Of a stretch of 64,000 nucleotides of DNA, positions 45,219 through 57,500 are shown one piece after another. Positions within the stretch are counted from its first letter, which is position 1. Every line of letters begins with the position of its first letter. The notes beneath the pieces were generated by a model. The model was not told the DNA's origin. It saw only the letters and a list, made by a program, of their open reading frames with translations, and made no database searches. Source of the stretch: Micropterus salmoides (Eukaryota > Chordata > Actinopteri > Centrarchiformes > Centrarchidae); the NCBI RefSeq assembly GCF_014851395.1, contig NW_024044459.1:22334418-22398417 (forward strand), read 5' to 3'. A program made the position numbers and the translations under genes.

Positions 45219-47915
45219 TCATTTTAAAATCACACGTGAGAGCATGCAACAAAATAAGATAAAACAAAATATTGATCCAGACATTGTACTGAAATACTTC
45301 TTCATATACTTCATGTACCTCAAGTACTATTGAGTTGTGATCCAATAAATTCATCCATTTAAGCAAAAACTGCTCTCCTGCTGCCGTGGTGACCAAGGAC
45401 AGAGAGCCAGAGGGAGATAGAGAAAAGAGAGAAAAGCTAGAAAGTGTGGGGGTGGCAGACAGAGACGGGTAAGTGATGAAACATTAAAAGAGACAATAGG
45501 CCTAATTTCTTATTCATAATTCTTCTGTTACTGCTCTTGGGAATGCACTCTGGCATTATTCTACTTGTCGTTCATGTCAGTAAAACCTCACGGAACTGAC
45601 ATGAATTGAGTGGCACATGGAGAGGAAAGGTGTCTGGTGACTGAGGCGAGATCACCTGCAAGTATTCTGAGATGGAGGAGCACGCTCAATGTAGGACAGC
45701 TTTCCAACAGGGCATTATTCAGCCCTATATATAGACAGGACAGAAGTAGGCTGAGCTAGGAGCACTGCCAAAAGGCCACGGAAATAAGTCATAGTGTGAA
45801 GCCTTGTGTACAGTGAGTGAGGACTGTGTCAGATATGTTTTCATATTGTCTGGAGACTCAGCAGAGACCTCCACTACTATACGGTTAAAACCTATGTTTT
45901 CCTATAAATACATTTTTCTGACCTTATTAGAAACCAATACGTGGAAAAAGTGGTAACTCCTCCCTTTGCTACAAACTGAGCTTGCACATGATGATGAAGG
46001 TGACAAAACACACACAAAAAATGAGTCTTATCAACAAAACTGGGCTTAAATTAACCCAAAAACACTTATTTGGGATTTGGGAGGTGAAGTTCTGCATTGA
46101 AAATAATCTCAATCCCAAATATAGAACATATGAAAATCTGTCTGTATTTATGTCAGTATTCAATGTGTTACAATTTTTTGAGAAATAATGTGTCATATTC
46201 TGGGGAAGACTTCTGAAACATCATTTTAGGATAGCAATGAAAAGAGGGAATTTGGTACTAAAATAACAGTAACTGAAATTGTTTCAAGCAGCCAGTATGA
46301 ACAGTGACCAATCATATTTAAATGTACATATGGGCACATGTATGGGTGTGTCTGTATTGTTTTAAGACAGACTTGTCAACCTGTCCCTCTAAGTCTGTTT
46401 TTTGGGGTTGTTAAAGAGGATCCCAAATGGAACATTAGGATTTATTAAAGCATTTTTCTATGTATTGATACCTCCTGCCTCTGTGTAATGTATCCTGTCC
46501 ATCTTATAACACAATAACAAAGAATGACTCTCTTTTTTTGGAGCAGTGTGTATCGTGCCCGAAGACAGCTCAGCAAGGTAGACTCACGCCAACTTCATGG
46601 CTGGGAAGTCATGGGCAACCCTCTGACTCGCTAAACCCCCTCACTCCTTGGCAGACGAGTGATTTTTCTAGAAAATCTTTATAATAACGCACAGACTTGC
46701 TACATACCCACCTTCCTCGTGTGGCACAGAGCTCATTTCAGCTGTCCTCCTGTCTCTCTCAGCAAACCATTTTAATCTCTCCCTCATTAAGTCAACATCT
46801 AGTTCGACACAGAGCTGTTGGCACTGTTAACCTCCAGTGCCAGTGTAAGTGGGGCTCCGCCACATCAACACGCACATGTTTTACACTGTGCTGTGACAAG
46901 CCTCGACTTGTTCCAGGCACAGAGTCCCAGAAACACCTACATCTTATACTTCACAATTACCGTCAGTGAGCGATGTTAATATTCCTGCTGGAGGAAATTT
47001 AGGTTAACTGAGCTTAACACAACAGAGACAACAGGTTGGAAAGAAAGATGAGTTATAGCGATGTGGGTGACGTCTAATAAAGTTCCCAGTAATATGTTAC
47101 TCCTCACACCAGGTGAAAATAAATAAGCACTTTCTCCTCATAATATCTGTGCTATTTCTGGCGGGTAATCATGGGTGTGTGGTTATTATAAACCTAAAGC
47201 AGCAGTTCAATGACGCTCCTCACAGAGGCCCTGCTAGTAACCCACATGAACTCAAAAACACATCTGAAAACATCCTGTTTAGGCCTTTGCCTTTTCCTTT
47301 TTCTCTTTCCAACTGGCTTAGTTAAGCTCTTGGTGAACTCAAAATGAGTCGAAGTCCTGTTTCTGTTATGTAAGAGTAACAGTAATGATTTCAAATGGCT
47401 GCCTCTTTAAGTAGACACTATGTGTGTAGACACATGGTGAATCTCAAGAGGTTGCAAAATCCTTATTTATAGGTCACAAAATAGACTCTTGATCGGCTAT
47501 GACACGCAGAGTATCTACCCAAACCTGCTCTGCCTCAGCTGCCCAGTGCGCGCACACACACAAGTACCTACAGTAATTGTGACTCATTAAGAAATTCCCA
47601 CTCTCCGCTCGAGATCTTGGCAGTGAGACTCATCAGAGAACATTCAGAATAGGTGTGACATTCTGCTGCTGCTGCCGCTGTACATGTGGAGGAAACAGGT
47701 GGTGAGAGCTTCACTGTGACAGAGGAAGGGGTTGGGGAAGAAATCCATCTCTGCATTTAAATTTGTTTGACAATCAAGACCTATTCCCACTGTGACTTTT
47801 ACATAATGTAATAAATGTGTAGTCAAGACCTTTATTCTTTGCATATGAGGGAGATCCATCATCAAGTTGTTAGATGACGACTGTTTTATCATCCATTCAC
47901 AATTTTAAACTAAAA
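45219..47915. other. Intergenic, no gene seen
   Basis: No exon with recognisable product, no RNA gene and no clear transposon ends. Short ORFs only (for example 46697-46969) without family features. Confidence 0.4.
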
Positions 47916-47919
47916 TAAT

Positions 47920-48185
47920 TCAATTCAGTTTTTATTTATAAAAATTCAATTCATAACAAAAGTTATTGCATTGCACTTTTCATAAAAAGCAGGTCAAGAC
48001 CGTACTCTTTGTAATATTTTGTAAAAAACAGAGACCCAACAATTCCTACCATGAGCCAGTACTTGGAGACACAGGCAAGGAAAAACTCCCTTTCAGCAGG
48101 TAGAAACCTTGAACAGAGCCGTGACTAACGGTGGGCGGCCATCTGCCTTGAGCAGTTGGTGAGAGAGAGAGAGAGAGGGAAATAC
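47920..48185 (+). repeat. Dispersed teleost repeat
   Basis: Begins with an ATTCAATTCAGTTTTTATTTATA-like head and contains GAGACCCAACAATTCC, GGCAAGGAAAAACTCCCTTT, GGTAGAAACCTTGA and GGCGGCCATCTGCCTTGA, ending in a GA run (48160-48178). This string of blocks is one I recall as an abundant interspersed repeat in many fish. I cannot place it in a class. Confidence 0.65.
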
Positions 48186-49735
48186 CCAGTGTGATCATCC
48201 TATAACCTGGAGATTAAACCAAGACAAATGTTTTTAACAACAGAGAACTGCTGGCGTTAATCTGTATTTTTCTTAATGTGAACTAATTCAATGAAAAGAC
48301 AACAAGACTAAATGTTTACAGCCATACTTGTGGCTGTGTGAGGCTGTTCTTAAGTACAGCAGTGCTTTGAGCTAAATGCTAACACATTTTAGTTTTGTGT
48401 CAACATGTGCCAACTAGGAAACAAGAATTACAGCTAAGGTTATTCAGGTGTTTAGACATAAATCAAAGTACTGGACACATGCAGCTCTCCGTTTTGCTTT
48501 CACATATGTTTCTCTGTATATCAACTTTTCTCATGTAATATCATTCCTGCTGAATTAGCACACATGCAGGCATGATTTATTCTTTCCTTCTCATTTGCCA
48601 TGTTCATTGTGAGAGAACAGAAAATTTGGCCAGAAAGAAGTTATTGATTGGTGCTGCATGTTTTGGGGTCATTTTATAATCAGTAGCTTGTTTATTCTTA
48701 CATAAAAAAAAAAAAGTGCAAATAAACCTTTCTCAGATCACTTTCATTGGTTATTTGCCATTTCATGTTGCACGCTATTTTCAAAGTATTTTATAAAATG
48801 CTCAACAACAAAGTAGGGAACACATATTCTCTTCTTGGCCAAAGGCAAACATATTTGGTTAGATCCTATGACTGAGCGGGTAAATATTGTCAGTCTCTCA
48901 AAGAGGCATATTTGTCCCATGTTCTCTGCAGAGCACCCAGTCAGCCACTGCTGTTCGTTTATTTCTTTAAGCAATGAGTCTTGAACAAACAAACCATAAA
49001 TCAGCATGTTTTTATTTGGGACAGTTCTTGGAAGCGCCACATGAGCAACCCCTTCTGCCATGTCAAAGGTTTCTCTGGACACATTCCAGTCCAGAGTGGT
49101 CCTCTATAAACCTGCTCCCAAGCTCAAGTATCTGGAATGAGTCTAAAGCTCAGTGACTGTGCAGTAAAATTAGCAGGAGGATGGACTCAGTCTGGTAATC
49201 CTGTGAAATTCATATGAAAACTCAATAGTTAACAGGCAGAGAAGCAGTAAAAGTAACTGGTGGAAAGGGAACATGGTAAAAACTGAAAAAAAAATTTTTT
49301 GCCTGAAGCTGTGACATGAGGTCGCAACCCACAACTTGACTGTTTACCACACACACACACACTCTAATGACTTTATTAGGCAAGGTTTTTGGTGATGTGC
49401 TATTTTTATTTCTGTATTCCCATGAACCTTTTAAAGAAATAGATTTAGCGTATGTGCTGATCGCTTGGGAACAAAACTAGTACCCTTATCTCAATTTCAG
49501 TCGGGATTGAAAGCAGCCTTTTTCCTTGTGGAACACCATTTTCCTGATCTGAAGGATACATGTAGGCCATTGGAAATTGGCACCATTTAAAACTGAAATG
49601 TAGACACCTACACAGGGCTAAAACACACAATTCCATTCTCCCTTAGAAACCTAAACATCTGCTACATTTCCCACCAGCAAAAGCTCCACAAATAGACAGA
49701 ATAAGGAAATAAAGACATTTCAACAAGGAGACAAG
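48186..49735. other. Intergenic, no gene seen
   Basis: A 112-codon minus-strand ORF (48744-49082) opens with a plausible ATG but has no recognisable domain, no splice context and no neighbour support. A short CA run lies at about 49350. Confidence 0.35.
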
Positions 49736-49739
49736 TGCA

Positions 49740-50884
49740 ACATGGGTTTATTGTCAAACTGGTTATTAAGACATGAACTTGATTAATGCCATATTCAAAT
49801 CTTAAACTCCGCTGTAGTAAAGTGCAGATTCAAATCAAGTTGCCCTGGGAGTCTTCATACATTTTCTACGTCTGGTTTTGAGCGGTCAGGTTTAACAGAC
49901 TGCAATATGAAATCCTACGAATTATGAAAAGCCCTTTTTTCAACCCCACACATCTAAAAGCTAATGTGCAAACAAGATAATTCACAAAGCTGTACTATTC
50001 TGTAGGTCGAGGCGTTCTCCCACTCATTTGTGTCTTCAGTTCTTATACAATTGGACGACAGTTGTACAAAATGAGCAGAACTAACCTAGCTGTAGTCTAG
50101 TTTGGAGCCTAGGAGTTCTCATGAAAGGTTTTCTGCAGTGATTGGTTGGTTGATACACTGCTGCACATGCACAATTGGCCAATGTTGGTAAACCTACTCA
50201 GAATTTGCTTTTTGATCACGATTATTAAAAGAACGACGGCAATTAAAGGTAAGCCATGTATGAATTGTAAGAGGTCACTTTTGTGTACAAGCCTGCACAC
50301 TCCAGCGTTGTAGACAGTTTGGCCGCTGTGGTTTCTAGTGGCAGTCATATGCATTATGGAATTTCCACCACTTTAACAAACTCTTGTCCGCAATCATTTG
50401 TGTAAGCTTAAAAAAACAAAAAAAAAAACAACAAAAAAACCAACCCAAAACAAACCTAAAAAACAAACAAACAAAAAAAACACTCCGCATACAAGAAACA
50501 CTCTGTGGCACTCACGCTCTTTCACACATACACAATCATTCAAATTCATCCACTCTTTTTACAACACTCAGTACAATGGTTTTTGCACCCCCTCCCCCCC
50601 TTCTGAGTGAGGAAAGGGGACACTGAAGGAAACGGCAGCAATGAGGTAAACACAAAAACTCATGGAGAGATATTGCACAGACAAGTGCCGGCACAGAATA
50701 CAACAGTCTCTCTTTCCAACAGCCTAGCCTGTGCATAGGAAGAATAAAGCACTTATGGTGTTCGCAGACATTAAACCCTTCTCGTAAAGCTTTGTTATAC
50801 ACTAAAGTTGGGATGGACAAATAAGTCTAGAATGCCTACCACTTGGCAGGTATCCAGATTTGACAATAACTAAATGTATTGGAA

Positions 50885-50921
<37 letters not shown>

Positions 50922-51572
50922 TGTAACCTAATGACTGAGGAAGGGTCCATGACTGTTGGCAACAGTGATGGGACAAACAAAAAAATAACCTGAAGTCCCA
51001 GCATATGTAGAAAGGCCTCAATCCTTGCTTTGAGAGAAGCAGGCAAAGTTGAGGCTGGGTTGGAGCCAGCATGGAGAAAAATCTCTCAAGTTTCATTCAA
51101 TAAATAGCATAGTGGAATATGCAAAAAAAAAAACAACCCCAAAACAAATGTTTTTTTTTTTCTAAAGCAAAAATACGTAAACCCTTTTCTCAGTTCATCC
51201 GGAGATACAACTGTTCGTCCATGTTGCAATCCACTCCTAATCCATCCCCAGAGATTGAGTTGTGACCGGTCAGAGCTGTGCCTCCATCAAAGGCGAAAAT
51301 GCTAACCCATTCCTCTGTTTACTCCAATCACTTCTCAGTTTCTCCTTGTTGAATGACGACATTTTTTGTTCACACAAATCTTTGAGTTCATACTCCCCAA
51401 AATAGTTTGAATTTGCAAACCTAACCCACAAAGTTGTGTCTTTCAGCTCCTCCAACGCCTCGTGGGTCAGGCGTTGAACTATAATGCTCCTCAGTCTGTC
51501 CAGTCCACTCCATGTAGTCACGCCCCCTCCTCTTTTCATCCATCCAGTTCTCTCTCTAATCCTTCACAATCA
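49740..51572 (-). other. Probable FEM1C 3' UTR
   Basis: Downstream of the FEM1C stop in the transcribed direction. A minus-strand AATAAA (plus TTTATT, 49747-49752) lies about 1.8 kb after the stop and is a good candidate end. The region contains A-rich low-complexity sequence (50409-50480), a CA repeat and no recognisable coding exon. The UTR extent is inferred. Confidence 0.5.
50889..50915. repeat. (AC)13 microsatellite
   Basis: Twenty-seven bases of uninterrupted AC inside the probable FEM1C 3' UTR. Confidence 0.95.
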
Positions 51573-54500
51573 TTATCTGTGGAGCAGGACGAAGGCCTCT
51601 AGTTTCTCGGGGATGTTTCCCCGGTAGTCGAGGCTGTGCTTGATGATGGCCCTGGCGGCTAGGCACTGCAGCGTGGTGTGGTTTATGGGCTGGATGACAT
51701 TCCTGGACAGCTCCTTCTCGTCCAGGAGGTCACAGGCTGTTTGTTTGAAGGCGTTGGTGCTGTCAAAGTGAGTTCCGCATGAAATCAGCAGGTTCATGAT
51801 GTCGGGGTGACCATTGGATGCGGCTATATGAAGGGGACTGATGGGTTGGCAAGGAAAAAAAAACAACAAACAATATAAATAATCTTCCATAAGATTATAC
51901 TAGTTAAGTATTTTCATTTACCTTCTCAGTTACAGATGGAAGAAATACAACATTGTTCTAACCAGGCCTGGAATTTCATGATTTTAGGGGCAAGGTCGCT
52001 TGGCCTTTTGTGTTGAGGGCACAAAGTCCAAATGCAGGGCGCGACATTCATGTTTTTTTAAAATTAATTTCAATGGCCAGGATTAGGGCTGTGGGATTTG
52101 ACCAAAATCTCAAATCCCGATATATCCCAATATCAAAACATTTGTGTAATTTCAATGAAATATAATCATACTCATGATTTTCTCTGCATCATAAAAGGTG
52201 GGTATGCGATTCTGGAGAAATCCAGTAACATAACAAATGCCATGATATAGAGCGAAAAACGACACAGGATGTAACGTAACTCTTGTTAGCTAGGTTGTGG
52301 TTATCAAACTGTCACTATTTTCTGCTGCAAAGCTAACATGAGGGGATGACACGGTCCCAGAATCACCATACCAGCTCCAGACTGCGATTCTCACACCTCT
52401 CCTTCTGCTGTAGCGAACGTCACGACAGCATGTCTTGGCGAACTAGAAAGTAAGCGGATTGTCGGTGGGCAAGTCATTTAACATTACCCGACATGGCTGG
52501 AACCTGTTGTGTGGCTTGTTCATACAACAGACTTCTCTTTGATATGAGCTCCCCGTTTTTGCTTGCATGGTCCTGAGTCCTCCTGTTCAGTATTACCGAT
52601 TTCTGAGTAAACTTCACTCCCTTCCATGTTTGTTTATTCTGAAAACAAATCTGTTGAATCTCCAACTTAAAACTAACTTCACCAAATTGCAAAGCACCAT
52701 CCCCTTGTGGAAAATATTACGGTAAAGTGTGGATTTTGCGACAACAAAAAACAATTGAGCATAATTGTAAAGAACAGATGTTTTTCTATCGTCAAACGAT
52801 AGATATTGTCGTATCGCACAGCCTAGCCAGGATGACATGTCATTTACTCCACAGCAGGCGGCCAACTTGAACACCAACATATTGTACATCAAAGCAGCCA
52901 CAGCAACTACACAGTCAACAACAGGATCTAAGGCATAAGGGATGCAAGGAGATGAAGAGGGAGAGAAAACGCCTGGACTAGAGGGAGATATGACCCACGA
53001 CCAGTTTATCATAGTTTATAAAAATGCAGCGCAGTGAGGATACAGATGTCTCACCCCGGAATCACACAGGCGGCGTGTGCGCCGCGTTACGGCTGCCATA
53101 GCTAATTGCTGCCACTGTAGTGCCACAGCGCATCCCAGAAGAATAGGCAGCCGGTCTATTTTTGACAGAAGCAGCAGAACAGAGCAGATGAGCCAGGCAG
53201 GAAGTCAGACACAGAAACGGCAAAGAGAATCCAGTTGATTTTCAAAGTAAAATACCTTGTACAGACTCCCGATCGTATATCAATAAACACAGTTAAAAAC
53301 AGAAACAACTACGACTTTAACTACGTAGCCTTCTTAACCATGGTAGAAGCACAAAAATCAAGGACAACTTAACAAATCAACTACTTCGAAACAATTCAGC
53401 TAAAATCAGGCAGGGAAAACGCTCTTATTCTGAAATGCTGGGAGTGGGAAATTCAGCCACAGAGCACTGTGATCGGTTGTAGAAGCATAAACAAGTCAAC
53501 AACAATGTGTGTGTCCGGGGTCAGAGAGATGAGCATATAGAACACAGATCTGTTCGTCTGGCACTGTAAACTACGGCAGCCCTTCAGTCCCGTACGGTGA
53601 TATTTTTTATCTTGTGTTACAAGTATCCAACTTTTGTGCTCAAGGTTAACCAAAATAAAAACATTTTAGGGTCTCCGTAGTTAAGAGACACTCCGGTCCA
53701 CAGTGTAGTTCATACACATTCTAACAAAGTTTTTATATCACATCACTTCTGTCCATCGTCACGCTCCCTCTCTTACTCGTCCACATGAGCTCTCACTTGA
53801 AACTGACAAGCGTGGCGACATGTTTCTAAATAGCCAGCCAGCCCCTATTGTCCAGTCTTACGGCTTCAGCTGCAAAACCATGACTTACAGTTGAACTGGT
53901 CTTGAGGACGATGTGAGCTGGCCACTGTGGCTGCAGGGCATATCATTTTTTGAGGGATATGAGGGAAAACTGGGGGGTCTCTGAAATTCCTGCCCTGGTT
54001 CTAACCATTTTTACTATGTTGTCTGTTGTTCTTATTAACAGAATTATTGGTAAAAATAAATAAATTAAAACCATGATAGTGACAAAACAGCAAATTATGA
54101 GCGCGTAACTAGACTAGATGAAACATTTACAAACCCAAACAGACCTGTTGTCATCTTGATCGCGGCAGTTCACATCTGCCCCACATTCAAGAAGGATGGA
54201 AGCGACTGTGAGGGAGGGGAACTTGCAGACGGGATAGCGGCCCACACAGGTGGTGTTGCGGTCGACTGCCAGGTGTAGTGGACTGTAGCCGTTCTTACCA
54301 CACGGCTGGAGCTTCAGGAATCTGCAGAGAAATATCAACCTTTCAATCGAGGAATTGCAACAAACTGACAATGAACTACAAACATCACCATAACAGCGCT
54401 ACGCAAGTACAGGACAACGTCCCAAATGATAATGAGGACCTCAGGTCTGACTGGACTATTAGCACAGATTATGAGACATACTGCCAATTGTCTTACTGCT

Positions 54501-57500
54501 CTCTCACTATGAGCGGGGCCCAGCTACATCTCAGCAAAATCACGACTATTTGCAGGACAGCAGAAACATCTTCCAACAACATGAAAACTATAAAAACATG
54601 AAACAGAACAAAAACAAACCATCTCTTATAGTTTCTAAATGTAGCCCTTCGGAAGTTCACTTAAGCAGTTCAGGATAATTGATCAAGTTGATAAATTTTT
54701 GGGTTGTGTCCACATAGTTGAATGCACTTATTGTAAGTGTCTTTGACTAAAGACATAAGCTTAATAAATGCAACAAACATGATGCATTGTCACAAATTCA
54801 CAGAAGGCCTTGGAGGTGTAATGCACCGTTTCAGTGACACTCTTAGTTGGTGAAAAAGGGGGACATAAAAGTGCTCTGGCTCCCTGAATGGGGAAAGGTT
54901 CACACCAAATCAAGTAAAAGACAGGGCATCATACTGTGTATTGCGCGAACAGAACTGGATAACCTCCCTTTTAACTTAATATTTACTTTTACTGAGGGAA
55001 AATGTTAAAATATAATTTTCCTCACTTAAGAAACATTATTGCCAATGCAGGCAATTTACACACAACCCCACCTATAGATGGTTTCCTTCTTGAAGTGGTC
55101 CTGCTCTGTAGTACATGGCACTTTCTCCAAAAGACAAATGAGGTGCAGGATGATTGACAGGGCCTTGCTGAGCTGAGCAGGGTCTGGAGGCATCGGTCCA
55201 TTTTGTTTAACGGCCCGCTCAATCTCCAACACACTCTTGGAAAGGATCCCCATCAAGTCCTCAAATGACACCGATGTCCCCAGTAGCCCCTTGGCCCGAT
55301 CCTGCAGCATGAAGGAGAAGAGCTCAGCGAACGACAGCAGGCTGGAGGCGGTCATGGGGCTCAGGGGGTCCAGGTTGCTCTGCTGCATGTCCAACGCGTA
55401 CTTCCACAGATTGATACAGCGCTCAAAGTTCCCAGAGTCGGCATAGACAGCACCTCGGTAACGGATGTAGTAAGACGTGTCTGGATGTTGTGGGCCGAGG
55501 ATTCGCTCGCGGATGAGCAGTGCCTGCATGCGCATTTCATCCGGGTCGGATATCAGCCCGTCCAGCTCTTCTGCGTTTGTTACCTAGAAAGACGATTACA
55601 AGGTCAAGATAATGGCAGGGTGCAGCAATTTAGGCAGTTTGGGGTTTCCATGTGCTGTGATGAAGTCAGGCTTTCCAGAAGCAAATAGCTTTAAGACTTG
55701 AGACTGGACTGCTGCAGTGGGTTCTAAATATAAATTCAGTAGAACACTGTTTTTTTTTTTATATTTGCGTTTGCACCAGAATCCGTTTTTTGGGTTAACA
55801 TGGTCCAAAATGTCGAGTTTTCTTTTAATTCTTCGCGACAACCTCAAAAACTAGCCTGTTGTCTCTAAAGACTAAAGATTTTTAAATGTTGTTTCTGTGC
55901 AGTGAACTTAAAAGCAGTCCCTTTGCTAAAGTCTGTGCTGCTTTTACCAAAACATGACGCTAGGGTGGTGTTAGGTGTACAGACGGACTCAAACTAATAC
56001 TCACCTCCCTGGCGTAGTCGTATGCCATGACCAGCTGCTTGGGTTCTGGTTTATGGACAACGTTGTTGTCCATGTACCTGAGGTCCATGGCTCTCTTCCA
56101 GTATTTTAAAGCTCCAAGCAGATCTCTCTTCTTGTCAACAAACGTGGCTCCGAGGAGCTCCAGGGCATCGATGCGTTCCATGTGGCTCGTCTGCAGAACA
56201 AAGAACATAATTTTTTTAATGAATATTCCTTCAAGATAAATATTTAATAGATACCTCACGCACATCTATGCAGACAAACGCCACTGTAAGCGACAGGAAC
56301 CCTGACCTGATGGTGCGTCGTCAGGTCGTCTACAATGTTCGTGTGGCCTGTGACGCTGGCAGAGAGCAGGGGTGTCATGCCGTAGCCGTCCTGCTCCATG
56401 GACGCTCCATACTGCAGTAACATTCGCATGATCTCCAGACTGCCCGACTCTGCACAGTCATGAAGCGCCGTGTTGCCTGTGAACAGAGGGGACACGTGTC
56501 TTACAATAAGCTATAGAATTATATTCACAGAGAACCCAGACAACGTCACCACACAGAAGTGTCGTTGGAATTCAGAGACAAGTTTGTTCAAGTAATGCAA
56601 TGCTTGTGTTAATTTTTTTTTTTTATATGGATTTCCTTTAAGATTTACTTGAAAGTTAATAGACGTGAACTCTTAACAATTTACCATTTATGGTGACTTT
56701 TCTGCAACAAATAGTTAGCATAACTAAAGCACTGCTAGATGATCTGCAGATACATTTAATTGAAGACTGTATCTTCATGCTGCCTGAGGAAGCAGTACCT
56801 CAGTGCTATACGAGTGATTGTATACCCCGGCTGAGCCACAGCATTTATGATAAAAGCAGAGATAATTTTAATGCTACTCACGGGTTTGCAAACTGGCCAA
56901 TTAGCGTAATAAAAATAAACTTAGCAAATGTATCTACAGAGAGCGTTCCAGCGCCTGTTGGAATATCTTCAAAATGGCTGCAGATCAGCTGGTACCAGGA
57001 TTACTGAGGATGCTGCCATTGAGTCATTTCTTAAACGCTCACTTCCACCCAATGATTACCCATTCAGGTGAAACTTGTCATGCTCACAGATTGAGCATGC
57101 AATTCTCCATACCACTCACTCAGAAAATAGCAGGTCATGCTGCCTCTAGTTCTTAATATAGTGGGTAAACTGAATATTAGCTTTCCAATGGGGATGTCAG
57201 CTTAACTGCTGCAAGCATGTGCAGTTAAAAAAAACTAAACAAAAAGAAAAAGAAGAGTCTTTTGAGTTGTTTGCTTTGACTTTGTGGGTGTGTCACATCA
57301 TACAAGAACCCTGGAGAAAGGTGTTAGGTTAAAAAGGTGTGTTCAGACCAAACAAAGCTAATTTTGGAGCCAAAGCCAATAGTCATACTCGGGAAGGCAG
57401 CTACCGCTAGCACTGACTTGGTATTTAGTAAAATATACCCGATCGCTGAAATAAAACAAATATTTTCAGAACGTACCATGTAGTCTTATGGTTTCGCTCA

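Noticed and set aside
48744..49082. 112-codon minus-strand ORF
   Set aside because: No recognisable domain, no splice or promoter context, and chance ORFs of this size are expected in 64 kb.
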